A stretch of 64,000 nucleotides of DNA from Vibrio comitans (GTDB lineage: Bacteria > Pseudomonadota > Gammaproteobacteria > Enterobacterales > Vibrionaceae), in contig AP024866.1 of assembly GCA_024346835.1 (NCBI GenBank), positions 744,001 to 808,000 of the forward strand, in the 5' to 3' direction. Shown piece after piece: positions 29,688 to 37,877 of this stretch (position 1 is its first letter; each line of letters starts with the position of its first letter). The notes under the pieces were generated by a model, which saw only the letters and a program-made list of their open reading frames with translations, had not been told where the DNA came from and ran no database searches. A program made the position numbers and the translations under genes.

Positions 29688-32600
29688 GTGTTTAAGTTCT
29701 TTATAAAAAGACCAAAGCTGGCCATTGTTCTATCCATATTTATTTCAGTAGCAGGGCTTATCTCAGCCTACTTATCTCCAATGGGACGCTATCCCGATGT
29801 CGCGCCATTGACTATTGCGGTTGATACCTGGATGGATGGAGCCACCGCGGAAGTCATCACTAAAACCGTTGCTCCCGAGATTGAAAAGCAAGTCAATGGT
29901 GTCGCGGGTATGCAATATATGAAGTCAACATCAGGCTCTGATGGTACCTATTCCCTTGAGGTGATCTTCGATAACTCGACCAATGCTGATAATGCGGTGA
30001 CCTTAGTACAAAACAGGGTCAACTTGGCTCTGCCTGAGTTGCCGGGCGATGTAATGCGAAATGGCGTCAAGGTGGAGAAACTGTCCAACGGTATGTTGAT
30101 TGGCCTATCCATTCAAGATCCAAGTGGAGAAGCGACAGATACTCAAATCAGTGCCTTCGCGGGTGGTCAATTTAAAGAAGCTTTGCAACGTATCCCTGGT
30201 ATCTCCAAGGTTGATGTCTTGGGTGAAAAGAAATACGCAATGCGTATTTGGCTCGACCCAAATAAGATGCGCCAATTATCGGTGGATGTGACCGCTATTC
30301 AGAATGCGATAGCCACCCAAAATAAGATTAGCCCAGCAGGCTCACTAGTAGGAGACTTACTTGAATATCCACTGACTGTAGATGGCGGCTTAACCAATAA
30401 GCAGCAATTTGAAAATATCGTAATTCGCGGTGATGCACTGCATCGAAAAGTGTTTCTTAAAGACGTTGCTAAGGTAGAACTAGGAGCGGAGGTCTATACC
30501 GCCAATGCCTATGCAGGAGCTAGTGCCGGCTCTGTGGTCTTTATCTATAAAACCCCAGATGCGAACGCTGTAGAGGTCGGAAATGCTGTTGCAGAGCTTG
30601 TCACAAGTATCAAATCTGAATATCAAATTGAGTATGTGTACGATGCTACTAACTTCGTACACGGGGCTATCGACAATGTGCTGGAAACACTATTACTGGC
30701 GGTAGTTATTGTTGGTATGGTTACTTTGATCTTTATGCAATCTTTGCGACTCACTTTTATTACAGTGACAGCCATTCCCGTTTCATTGATTGGTACTTTT
30801 GCTTTTATGTATGCTCTTGGTATCGATATCAACATTATCTCAATGCTAGGTTTGGTAATGGCCATAGGCATAGTGGTAGATGCTGCCATCATAGTGATTG
30901 AGGCAACGGAGCATGAGCTCAATCACAATCCTGAATTGACAGTGCCGGAAGCGGTTGGTGTTGCTCTTGATAAGGTGGTTGCTCCTATTATTGCCTCCGC
31001 TTTGGTTTTGTTATCTGTGTTTGCCCCTACCATATTTATGAGTGGCATGACGGGTATTATCTACAGTGAATTTGGCATCGTTTTGAGTGTGTCGGTGCTA
31101 GTTTCTACCGTTGTTGCTCTGAGTTTGACTCCCGCATTATGTGCCTTATTTATGAAGCCACCTAAGAAAGGTTTTATTGCTCGCCAAGTAGAGCGCGTGA
31201 TTGGATTTAAAATCAGTGCATTTACTGGTGTGACTTCGGGTTTTGTTCGCTTTCCATTGCTTTCGATTGTTTTGCTAGGGATTGGCGTCTGGTTTGCCAT
31301 TGACCACGGAAAAGACCTGCCACAAGGAATGTTGCCAGCGGAGGACACTAGCGCGGTATTCGTTGTTGGAGGCTTTGAGCCAGGTACAGCATTGAGTGTC
31401 ACCGATAACCATACGATTGAGGTCGTTGAAGCGCTACAGAAAATACCGGGAGTGCGCAATTCTATTGCCGCATCAGGGTTTAACCTACTTAATGGCAATG
31501 CTGATATGAGTAGCTTTCTGATCCTATTGAATTTGGATAATATCGAACAGCGCGATTTGTCTGATGAGCAAATTACGGCAGAAGCCAATGCCATATTACA
31601 GGCCATGGGCATTGAGGGGTTTGCGTTCAAGCCTCCTGTTATACCTGAGCTTGGTATGGTTGATGGCGTTAACTTTGTCTTAATTGATCACTATGCTCGA
31701 TCTCCTATTGAGTTGGGTAAAGACACACAGGCCATTATTGAGCAGCTAAATGGCAAAGAGTCGATTTCGTTGGCCATGACTCAGTTTGCGGTTAATAAGC
31801 CCTCGATTAAGCTCAATATTAATCGTCATAAGATGCTGGAATATGGCATTAGCTACGCTGAGCTTGTTGATGGTATGCAGGCCCATTTTGGTGGGCAATA
31901 CGTGAATACATTCAATCTAGACGGTCGTAACTACAAAGTCATGATGCAAAATGCCCCTGAATATCGACTGGATAAAAAGGCTTTGCAGAATGTGTATATC
32001 AACTATGCCAATGGTATGAGCCAACCGGCAGCCAAACTGTTCAGTGTCGAGCCAATTACGGTTCCTAACTTTTTGAATCGTTTTAATGGTATGCAGTCTG
32101 TTTCTATCGATGTATTGCCAACAGCCTCTACTGGTGCGGCGATAGAGGCGTTACAACAATTAGAACTGCCAGAAGGCTACTCCATTGAGTTTACAGGTAC
32201 TGCAAAAGAAGAGATTGAAGCGGGTAGCCAGGCCACAATCATTCTCGCTCTAGCATTGCTGATCACGTATTTAGTGTTAGTGGGGCAGTATGAAAGCTGG
32301 CTTATTCCTGCAGCAATTATGACCATGGTTCCCACTGCAGTTATTGGCATCATTGCTGGTGTCGAGCTTCTGGGAAGTGAGGTGACCATCTTTACCCAGT
32401 TAGCTGCTGTATTGCTAGTGGGGATGGCTGTGCGAAATGCCATCTTGATAGTGGAGTACGCAAAAGAGCTGCGTGAGATCCAAGGCCTACCAGTTAAAAA
32501 GGCGGCCATAGAAGCGCTAAGATTAAGAGCGCGAGCGGTATTTATGACCGCATTTTCGTTTGCGGTTGGACTTGTGCCCTTAATGTTATCCGATGCAATC

Positions 32601-32759
32601 GGTAGCGGTGCTCAGCAGGCTCTAGGTTGGGCTTCTTTTGGCGGGATTGTGACAGCTACTTTCCTAGGATGCATCGCGGCTTGTGTCCTATTCGTTATTT
32701 TTCAATCTATTCGGGAGCGCTTCCGCTCCCCAAAACTCAATGTGCAAATTGCACAGTAA
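29688..32759 (+). CDS. RND efflux pump permease (HAE1 family), orphan
   Basis: A 1023-residue inner-membrane RND transporter with the usual twelve helices and two large periplasmic loops. In TM4 the proton-relay pair of AcrB (Asp407-Asp408) reads Asp398-Ala399 (GIVVDAAIIVIE), and the TM10 lysine is Arg916 (AVRNAIL). Loss of the second aspartate inactivates AcrB, so coupling here must differ or be impaired. No membrane-fusion or outer-membrane channel gene is adjacent; the downstream side is disrupted by an IS remnant. The start TTG/GTG is not ATG: the codon at 29688 is GTG after an AGGAAG site. Confidence 0.85.
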   Translation: MFKFFIKRPKLAIVLSIFISVAGLISAYLSPMGRYPDVAPLTIAVDTWMDGATAEVITKTVAPEIEKQVNGVAGMQYMKSTSGSDGTYSLEVIFDNSTNADNAVTLVQNRVNLALPELPGDVMRNGVKVEKLSNGMLIGLSIQDPSGEATDTQISAFAGGQFKEALQRIPGISKVDVLGEKKYAMRIWLDPNKMRQLSVDVTAIQNAIATQNKISPAGSLVGDLLEYPLTVDGGLTNKQQFENIVIRGDALHRKVFLKDVAKVELGAEVYTANAYAGASAGSVVFIYKTPDANAVEVGNAVAELVTSIKSEYQIEYVYDATNFVHGAIDNVLETLLLAVVIVGMVTLIFMQSLRLTFITVTAIPVSLIGTFAFMYALGIDINIISMLGLVMAIGIVVDAAIIVIEATEHELNHNPELTVPEAVGVALDKVVAPIIASALVLLSVFAPTIFMSGMTGIIYSEFGIVLSVSVLVSTVVALSLTPALCALFMKPPKKGFIARQVERVIGFKISAFTGVTSGFVRFPLLSIVLLGIGVWFAIDHGKDLPQGMLPAEDTSAVFVVGGFEPGTALSVTDNHTIEVVEALQKIPGVRNSIAASGFNLLNGNADMSSFLILLNLDNIEQRDLSDEQITAEANAILQAMGIEGFAFKPPVIPELGMVDGVNFVLIDHYARSPIELGKDTQAIIEQLNGKESISLAMTQFAVNKPSIKLNINRHKMLEYGISYAELVDGMQAHFGGQYVNTFNLDGRNYKVMMQNAPEYRLDKKALQNVYINYANGMSQPAAKLFSVEPITVPNFLNRFNGMQSVSIDVLPTASTGAAIEALQQLELPEGYSIEFTGTAKEEIEAGSQATIILALALLITYLVLVGQYESWLIPAAIMTMVPTAVIGIIAGVELLGSEVTIFTQLAAVLLVGMAVRNAILIVEYAKELREIQGLPVKKAAIEALRLRARAVFMTAFSFAVGLVPLMLSDAIGSGAQQALGWASFGGIVTATFLGCIAACVLFVIFQSIRERFRSPKLNVQIAQ

Positions 32760-32787
32760 TTAATCTAACCTAATAAAAGGGTAAAAA

Positions 32788-32880
32788 ATGAAAGGCCTAT
32801 CTCGATACGTGACATCACTGCTTTATACCAGTGCAGTCTCATGGTTCTTGATTATTGCCTCTGTTGCATTGCGCGTATAG
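32788..32880 (+). CDS. Small hydrophobic ORF after the RND gene, or stub of a truncated gene
   Basis: A 30-codon frame (begins MKGLSRYVTSLL, ends IIASVALRV) with an AAGGG ribosome-binding site seven bases before its ATG, 28 bases after the pump gene. It encodes one hydrophobic helix. Two readings are possible: a small pump-associated membrane peptide in the manner of AcrZ, or the signal-peptide end of a partner gene cut off by the IS insertion that follows. I favour the second slightly, because the decayed IS begins soon after. Confidence 0.4.
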   Translation: MKGLSRYVTSLLYTSAVSWFLIIASVALRV

Positions 32881-32934
32881 GGTCAAACGAATATCAAAGT
32901 AGCGTCATACAGGAAGAGGACGCTTATTCCTTCA

Positions 32935-33465
32935 AATATATCTTCTTTATTTATATATCATTGATAGTACAAGGAAATTTCCTGATTTCAGTATTTATCC
33001 CGCCTGTTTACCCACACTAAACCTGTATAGGTCTCCGAGCTAAAGGCGCCGAAGTTTCATTTAAAACCAAAACTAGTGTTGTAATACAACATCCGCCATT
33101 GATGGAAAACGCAGAGTTTGGCGTCAGTTACATTTAGCAGTAGATACCAGCACCCAAAAAATAGTCACAACAGAGCTTATCTAACGTTGCGGATGCTGAG
33201 GTGCCTTTTGGAAACAAGGATATCCTCCCAACCTGGCGCGTGACAGCCAGAAACTCTGCGGCTCCAACAAGAAGTGAAAAAAAGCTGCATGGTTATCAAA
33301 AGTGTTCACTCTCTGAAACAGGCATGTATAGAGTGAAGCAGTTGCTAGGAGGGGGCTTAGACTGAGAAATTATGGTATGTAGTATGAATAACACTCAATT
33401 TTAGGCGGGTAGGTTTCCTGTCAGAATTACGCAACAAAACCTTGCGACGATGCTGAAATTACCTA
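32935..33465 (+). mobile_element. Decayed IS5-family insertion sequence
   Basis: Stretches of an IS5-group transposase can be read in shifting plus-strand frames. They include RAKGAEVSFKTKT near 33035-33075, DGKRRVWRQLHLAVDTST near 33100-33155, FWKQGYPPNLA near 33205-33245, and the C-terminal SLSETGMYRVKQLLGGGL near 33305-33360 followed in another frame by LRNYG. Stops, frameshifts and an internal deletion of the segment before the DGKRR block are evident. A TTACGCAACAAA near 33427-33439 looks like the right terminal region. The element is inactive. Confidence 0.75.
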
Positions 33466-33522
33466 TTAGGTGGCTTCGCCTTTTTCTGAAGTAAGAAGGA
33501 AAGCCACCATGGTTAGAAGCAG

Positions 33523-33879
33523 TTAGGAACTGTATTGATATAAAAGCTTGTTAATAGGCAACCACACCTTCCACTTCGTGAAGTCAGGTGCTTTTTTGTT
33601 TACCGGGCTAGGAATACGAGAGATGCCTAACAGTGGGGAACGAGAGGGTACAAATATAGATAACGTCCCATCAGCGAAAAGACGCGCTTCAAATTTTTCC
33701 AGAACTACTTTATTTGTTTTCGACACACTTGTACTCAAGGCAGGCAAAGATTGAATACCAATATAGCGATGAAAGGTTTTTATAAAACCATGTCTTCCAT
33801 CGAAGCGATACCCTGAATCCAAAAGAAATTTGTCAGCTTTAAGTTTGTTAGAAAATCTAGTTTTAAATATCTTTCTCAT
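33523..33879 (-). CDS. Hypothetical basic protein
   Basis: A 118-residue, Lys/Arg-rich protein with no signal peptide or membrane segment and no family that I recognise. It lies between the IS remnant and a barrel gene. A short inverted repeat (33889-33904) precedes it, and no clear ribosome-binding site is seen. It may be a real small gene or a fragment; confidence is low. Confidence 0.35.
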   Translation of the reverse strand: MRKIFKTRFSNKLKADKFLLDSGYRFDGRHGFIKTFHRYIGIQSLPALSTSVSKTNKVVLEKFEARLFADGTLSIFVPSRSPLLGISRIPSPVNKKAPDFTKWKVWLPINKLLYQYSS

Positions 33880-33888
33880 AAGTTAACT

Positions 33889-33904
33889 ACCTAAAAGTAG
33901 GTAT
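33889..33904. repeat. Short inverted repeat TACCTA-AAAG-TAGGTA
   Basis: Six-base arms around four bases, ten bases upstream of the hypothetical gene on the minus strand; may be an operator or small RNA hairpin. It contains the ACCTA half-site seen elsewhere in the island. Confidence 0.35.
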
Positions 33905-33986
33905 TATGGATGACGAAAGACAAACTGAAAAATGAGGATGTATAGAAGAATTCAATGGATAGAAGAGTGATTATTGATCTTATCTA

Positions 33987-34018
33987 AAAAGCCAATCCCC
34001 TCAATGGAATTGGCTTTA
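33987..34018 (-). terminator. Terminator of the 34029-34700 barrel gene
   Basis: On the minus strand AAAGCCAATTCC pairs imperfectly with GGGATTGGCTTT and ends in a T run. It lies just after that gene's stop. Confidence 0.75.
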
Positions 34019-34028
34019 AATCAATAGT

Positions 34029-34700
34029 TTAAAAGTAATAACTTGCTTGTAGCCAGGCAACGGTGTCTTCCTTATTCACCAAGTTCTTTTTCGAAGATTC
34101 CCCAGTATATTCTACCTTTGCACCAATTGAGGCATTATCAAGAATCATATAACCGCCACCGACTTCTATTTGAGGTATCCACTCTTTACTCTGCTCGTGG
34201 TAGGTAGCCTTAGGGTTTGCATAAATCCAGTGTCCTGCGTCAAATCCATACATACCGTATAGGCCAAGCTGACCAAGTGCAGATTCAGATTTGGCTTTTC
34301 CATCTGCTGCGTCGGAAGTGGTGTAACCTATAGAAGCCATTGGAAATAGCATAATGTTGTCTGTGGCTTGGAATTTATAGATAGCACCAGCAAGCGCTGT
34401 CGTGTTGTCTTTATCGCCCAGAACATCGACTGAGTAGCCTAATCCATCAGTAACATGGAAGTATCGACCACGATAATTCATATCGCCGGATTTGTTATCA
34501 ACTCCGAGGTCTAATTGGAATATATTGCTGCCTAGACCAATCATACCATTGAGCTGGGTGCTGTTTTCGCTGGCACTCACACCAAGTGAGCTAAAGCTTG
34601 CTGTAGGATCGCCATAATTAACTGCTTCCCCCTCTTTTTCATTAGCCATAGCGCCGCCGCACGCGCTCGCAATAGCTAGACCAATTAATAACTTTTTCAT
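34029..34700 (-). CDS. Predicted outer-membrane beta-barrel protein
   Basis: A 223-residue exported protein (signal peptide 1-19, ending AMA). The mature part is strand-rich, with Gly/Tyr-rich alternation and the C-terminal signature VAWLQASYYF. About eight to ten strands. It is divergent from a LysR-type regulator gene with a 100-base gap, the classic layout of a regulator and its target, so it probably is controlled by that regulator. Family not recognised; not closely related to the Ail/OmpX-like array that follows. Confidence 0.65.
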   Translation of the reverse strand: MKKLLIGLAIASACGGAMANEKEGEAVNYGDPTASFSSLGVSASENSTQLNGMIGLGSNIFQLDLGVDNKSGDMNYRGRYFHVTDGLGYSVDVLGDKDNTTALAGAIYKFQATDNIMLFPMASIGYTTSDAADGKAKSESALGQLGLYGMYGFDAGHWIYANPKATYHEQSKEWIPQIEVGGGYMILDNASIGAKVEYTGESSKKNLVNKEDTVAWLQASYYF

Positions 34701-34800
34701 TTTAATTTCTCCGAATTAGGATTTGTTTTCGGAGATAGTTTTGCATTTCACATAAAATAGATTAAATTGATAAGTATCGTTTTTTATAATAGGTGAAAAG

Positions 34801-35676
34801 ATGATAAACCTCGATTACCTGCTTGCATTTGTTACAGCAGCTGACAAAGGGTCTTTCTCAGCTGCAGGAAGGCATATAGGAAAAAGTCAAAGCACAATCA
34901 GTGTCAGTGTTAGCAACCTAGAGTTAGATCTTGGTGTTTCTTTATTTGATCGTACGGGTAAGTATCCCGTTTTAACTCAAGAGGGAGAACATCTATACCA
35001 ACAGGCCAAGGTGTTAATGCGACAAGCTGACCGAATCGAGAACTATACTTCGGGAGTAAGGGATCAAGTTGAAAACTCTTTGGTCATTGGATTGGATCCC
35101 TTAGTTCCATTTTCTCTGATTGAGACACCTTTAGAAAAAATCTCCCAGAAATTCCCCTTTACTCAGATCCAAATTAAAAAGGAGAAGAGCGATGGATTAT
35201 TCACGCAATTAAACGATGATAAGGTCGACTTCGTACTTCACCTTACCGAAGATGCGATTCCTGACTATTATGAGTTTGCTTGTATCCATCAACTCGAATG
35301 GACATGTGTATGCAGTCCGGACAGCGAGTTTGCTGATTTGGAGATAGTTAACAATGATTTGTTGACTACAGAAAGGCAGATTATTTGTACCAGTCTTTAT
35401 GAACATAAAGTTCTAGGGTCGGTAGGCACACTGTCACAATCCGTATGGTTGGCGCACGATCAGGATGACATGATTCGAATGGTGGAACAGGGAATTGGAT
35501 GGGCAGTATTACCAACTATCATGTTACAAGAGCGAGTAGCTCTGGGCACTCTGGTTGAATTTACCCCGGAGTATGTGAAGTCAAACCAGTCCTATGGTGT
35601 GGACCTGGTTTGGAAAGCCAATGACAGCCTTGGCCCGGTGGCACATTATCTTCGAGAGCTATTGTTTGCCAGTTAA
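34801..35676 (+). CDS. LysR-family transcriptional regulator
   Basis: A 291-residue regulator with an N-terminal winged helix-turn-helix (residues 3-62; SFSAAGRHIGKSQSTISVSVSNLE) and a C-terminal effector domain of the periplasmic-binding fold (about 90-285). It is divergent from a barrel gene (34029-34700), the likely target, and upstream of the barrel array. The ATG at 34801 follows AATAGGTGAAAAG. The co-inducer cannot be told from sequence. Confidence 0.88.
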   Translation: MINLDYLLAFVTAADKGSFSAAGRHIGKSQSTISVSVSNLELDLGVSLFDRTGKYPVLTQEGEHLYQQAKVLMRQADRIENYTSGVRDQVENSLVIGLDPLVPFSLIETPLEKISQKFPFTQIQIKKEKSDGLFTQLNDDKVDFVLHLTEDAIPDYYEFACIHQLEWTCVCSPDSEFADLEIVNNDLLTTERQIICTSLYEHKVLGSVGTLSQSVWLAHDQDDMIRMVEQGIGWAVLPTIMLQERVALGTLVEFTPEYVKSNQSYGVDLVWKANDSLGPVAHYLRELLFAS

Positions 35677-36000
35677 CCTTACACACAAACATAACTCCCC
35701 ACGTCGTCTGATACTGTGACAACAACCACCTCTTGTCCCCGAAATTTTTATCGGGGACTTTAAAATTTCCAATAAAAGCGCTAGGGATTGCCTGCAACTA
35801 TATAGGTCACAGGCACAGCGCGTAATACTGCCGCCTCATATAACGCCTCCTAGGTCTTTTGTCGGAGATCTTCTGATTTGGCATTCCTTAAATGAGTAGT
35901 CAAAAGTAAACTCACCCACCTCTTATATTTAATAAAAATCAATGGGTTATCTTGCTATTTAAAGGGATTTTAGTTGTTCTTTAAATAGCCTGCATAATGT
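35677..36000. other. Intergenic stretch between the LysR gene and the barrel array
   Basis: Apart from the LysR terminator at 35735-35765 I see no gene, repeat or RNA in it. Base composition near its right end is AT-rich, leading into the first barrel promoter. Confidence 0.5.
35735..35765 (+). terminator. Terminator after the LysR gene
   Basis: An 8-bp stem GTCCCCGA / TCGGGGAC with an eight-base AT loop, followed by TTTAAAATTT. Confidence 0.75.
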
Positions 36001-36004
36001 CCAT

Positions 36005-36017
36005 CTATCGGCTTTGT
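36005..36017 (+). promoter_or_regulatory. CTATCGGCTTTGT motif of the first barrel gene
   Basis: Shared exactly with 26932-26944. A second half-site, CCTATT at 36036-36041, follows about 31 bases later next to the likely -35 region, as at the other barrel genes. Confidence 0.4.
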
Positions 36018-36050
36018 TAATACTATCTATTTTCACCTATTGATTATATT

Positions 36051-36129
36051 TGCGTAAATTACACCTCAAGCCAAACAGGACTGGCAACGAATCAAATGGA
36101 GGTAACTAAATTTTACGAGGTAATCAAAC
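36051..36129 (+). promoter_or_regulatory. Conserved 5' leader with GGA hairpin, barrel gene 1
   Basis: Starts at the conserved GCGTAAATTAC. The hairpin GCCA-AACAGGAC-TGGC is at 36070-36085 and an upstream GGAGG at 36098-36102; the working ribosome-binding site ACGAGG is at 36115-36120. The GGA in a loop plus a second GGA near the start region resembles CsrA/RsmA target sites. Confidence 0.5.
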
Positions 36130-36717
36130 ATGAAAAAATTAATTCTAGCTTCAACTCTTGCACTAATGTCCGCGTCTTCTTTTGCAGCAGACGATCACTC
36201 AGGCTTCCGCGTCGGTGGTGGTTTTGGTACTGATATTGGTAAGTATCAATTGCGTGACAGTGTTGGTGGCGAGAAACAAGAAGCAGACCCTTCAGTAGTC
36301 CTAGAAGCTGGTTATGACTTTAACAGCATCTTTGCGATTAATGTTAAGGGGTCAGCAACAGGCCTTAAGTCTTACGAAAACAAAAAAGACAAAGGTGCTG
36401 GACTAGGTACTGCTTATGACCTAGCGGTAGAAGCAGAGGCAGGTTATACGTTTGTCACTCCTGGCGATGCTTCAATCAAACCTTATATCGCATTGGGCGC
36501 AGTAGGTTTTGATAAGGACACTAGTGCACTAATGCTAGGTGAAGATAAAGGCTCTGTACGTGCTCGCGGTGCGGCTGGTGTGCGTATGACATTGGATAAC
36601 GGTGTTTACTTTGACGGTCGTATCCAAGCTACAGACGTAACGGCTAAAGGCGACAAGTTCAACGGTAAAGACGACCTACTTACTCAAGGTATGGTTACCG
36701 TTGGTTATAAGTTCTAA
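36130..36717 (+). CDS. Ail/OmpX-like outer-membrane barrel, array copy A1
   Basis: A 195-residue exported protein with signal peptide 1-19 (ending SFA). The mature protein fits an eight-stranded barrel of the OmpX/Ail/OMP_b-brl kind, with long polar loops (about residues 35-52 and 76-90) and the ending QGMVTVGYKF. It differs from array copy A3 by one residue and from A2 by two, so the copies arose recently or are kept alike by gene conversion. Proteins of this fold act in adhesion, serum resistance or envelope protection; the specific role is unknown. It has a conserved leader and a terminator. Confidence 0.8.
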   Translation: MKKLILASTLALMSASSFAADDHSGFRVGGGFGTDIGKYQLRDSVGGEKQEADPSVVLEAGYDFNSIFAINVKGSATGLKSYENKKDKGAGLGTAYDLAVEAEAGYTFVTPGDASIKPYIALGAVGFDKDTSALMLGEDKGSVRARGAAGVRMTLDNGVYFDGRIQATDVTAKGDKFNGKDDLLTQGMVTVGYKF

Positions 36718-36750
36718 TTCAACTTTTGCGTTGATATGAGCACTTTAATT

Positions 36751-36797
36751 TAGGCGATTACCTCGCCTAACCAGGGCCCCCGAAAGGGGGCTTTTTT
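36751..36797 (+). terminator. Two-hairpin 3' region and terminator of A1
   Basis: TAGGCGA/TCGCCTA at 36751-36769, then GCCCCC-GAAA-GGGGGC with six T at 36776-36797. The same pair follows copies A2 and A3. Confidence 0.93.
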
Positions 36798-36814
36798 GTA
36801 TTGAGAATAAAGAC

Positions 36815-36910
36815 ATGAAAAATAGACTACTGCATCAATACTCTTGTTGATTTCCAGTTCTTCTATAGCCGGAATCTCAAGGTTTTGTCACCATAGGCTA
36901 TAAATTCTAA
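36815..36910 (+). pseudogene. Internally deleted copy of the 37878-38456 barrel gene (B1)
   Basis: Its first 70 or so bases match the 5' end of gene B2 (start codon, MKNRL, signal peptide region) and its last 30 match the 3' end (VTIGYKF and stop). It has a one-base deletion that brings an early TGA, and about 480 bases of the middle are missing. The downstream terminator and spacer are also duplicated. It shows that the duplicated unit contained both an A gene and a B gene. Confidence 0.88.
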
Positions 36911-36949
36911 GACTAGTAATTTAGAGTGATGAAATGTTATTTAAAACCA

Positions 36950-36984
36950 CCCCAATAGTTGGATATCAATTATTGGGGTTTTTT
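36950..36984 (+). terminator. Terminator after the B1 remnant
   Basis: CCCCAATA pairs with TATTGGGG, with an inner TTGGATATCAA stem and a T run; duplicated at 38496. Confidence 0.85.
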
Positions 36985-37066
36985 ATTGCCCGAATAAAAT
37001 GAAATCCCCACCAACCATTAAAGATATTAGCATTCAATGTTGATTAGCTTCACAAAAATAGCCCCA

Positions 37067-37076
37067 CCTATCGAAT
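37067..37076 (+). promoter_or_regulatory. CCTATCGAAT motif of barrel gene A2
   Basis: Followed by a second CACCTA half-site about 30 bases later at 37097-37102, three helical turns away. Confidence 0.4.
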
Positions 37077-37114
37077 ATGTTAATGTTAGCTATTTTCACC
37101 TACCAGCCATACTC

Positions 37115-37192
37115 GCGTAAATTACACCTCAAGCCAAACAGGACTGGCAACGAATCAAATGGAGGTAACTAAATTTTACGAGGTAATCAAAC
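37115..37192 (+). promoter_or_regulatory. Conserved 5' leader with GGA hairpin, barrel gene A2
   Basis: The hairpin GCCA-AACAGGAC-TGGC is at 37133-37148 and ATGGAGG at 37159-37165; base-for-base like the leader of A1. Confidence 0.5.
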
Positions 37193-37780
37193 ATGAAAAA
37201 ATTAATTCTAGCTTCAACTCTTGCACTAATGTCCGCGTCTTCTTTTGCAGCAGACGATCACTCAGGCTTCCGCGTCGGTGGTGGTTTTGGTACTGATATT
37301 GGTAAGTATCAATTGAGTGACAATGTTGGTGGCGAGAAACAAGAAGCAGACCCTTCAGTAGTCCTAGAGGCTGGTTATGACTTCAACAGCATCTTTGCGA
37401 TTAATGTTAAGGGGTCAGCAACAGGCCTTAAGTCTTATGAAAACAAAAAAGACAAAGGTGCTGGACTAGGTACTGCTTATGACCTAGCGGTAGAAGCAGA
37501 GGCAGGTTATACGTTTGTCACTCCTGGCGATGCTTCAATCAAACCTTATATCGCATTGGGTGCAGTAGGTTTTGATAAGGACACCAGTGCTCTAATGCTA
37601 GGTGAAGATAAAGGCTCTGTACGTGCTCGTGGCGCGGCTGGTGTGCGTATGACATTGGATAACGGTGTTTACTTTGACGGTCGTATCCAAGCAACAGACG
37701 TAACGGCTAAAGGCGACAAGTTCAACGGTAAAGACGACCTACTTACTCAAGGTATGGTTACCGTTGGTTATAAGTTCTAA
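37193..37780 (+). CDS. Ail/OmpX-like outer-membrane barrel, array copy A2
   Basis: A 195-residue near-duplicate of A1 and A3 (it reads LSDN in place of LRDS or LRDN near residue 42). It has the same signal peptide, strands and VGYKF ending. Leader, gene and terminator are all duplicated, so the copies share regulation and raise gene dosage. The few silent changes between copies show that they are real separate loci and not an assembly repeat of one read. It is followed by the intact B gene. Confidence 0.8.
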   Translation: MKKLILASTLALMSASSFAADDHSGFRVGGGFGTDIGKYQLSDNVGGEKQEADPSVVLEAGYDFNSIFAINVKGSATGLKSYENKKDKGAGLGTAYDLAVEAEAGYTFVTPGDASIKPYIALGAVGFDKDTSALMLGEDKGSVRARGAAGVRMTLDNGVYFDGRIQATDVTAKGDKFNGKDDLLTQGMVTVGYKF

Positions 37781-37813
37781 TTCAACTTTTTCGTTGATAT
37801 GAGCACTTTAATT

Positions 37814-37860
37814 TAGGCGATTACCTCGCCTAACCAGGGCCCCCGAAAGGGGGCTTTTTT
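37814..37860 (+). terminator. Two-hairpin 3' region and terminator of A2
   Basis: TAGGCGA/TCGCCTA followed by GCCCCC-GAAA-GGGGGC and six T, as after A1. Confidence 0.93.
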
Positions 37861-37877
37861 GTATTGAGAATAAAGAC

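Noticed and set aside
31061..31630. A 189-codon minus-strand frame inside the RND gene
   Set aside because: It lies wholly within a well-supported gene, has no recognisable protein features and no ribosome-binding site; it is a shadow of the coding strand.
35561..35797. Minus-strand 78-codon frame across the end of the LysR gene
   Set aside because: It overlaps the LysR coding end and its terminator, and its composition is not protein-like.
36096..36250. Short upstream frame starting at ATGGAGG in the barrel leaders, overlapping the barrel gene
   Set aside because: It has no ribosome-binding site, its length and sequence differ between copies (it stops after seven codons in the 42979 leader), and the ATG is lost in the 44758 leader while the GGAG is kept. 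A RNA element explains the conservation better.
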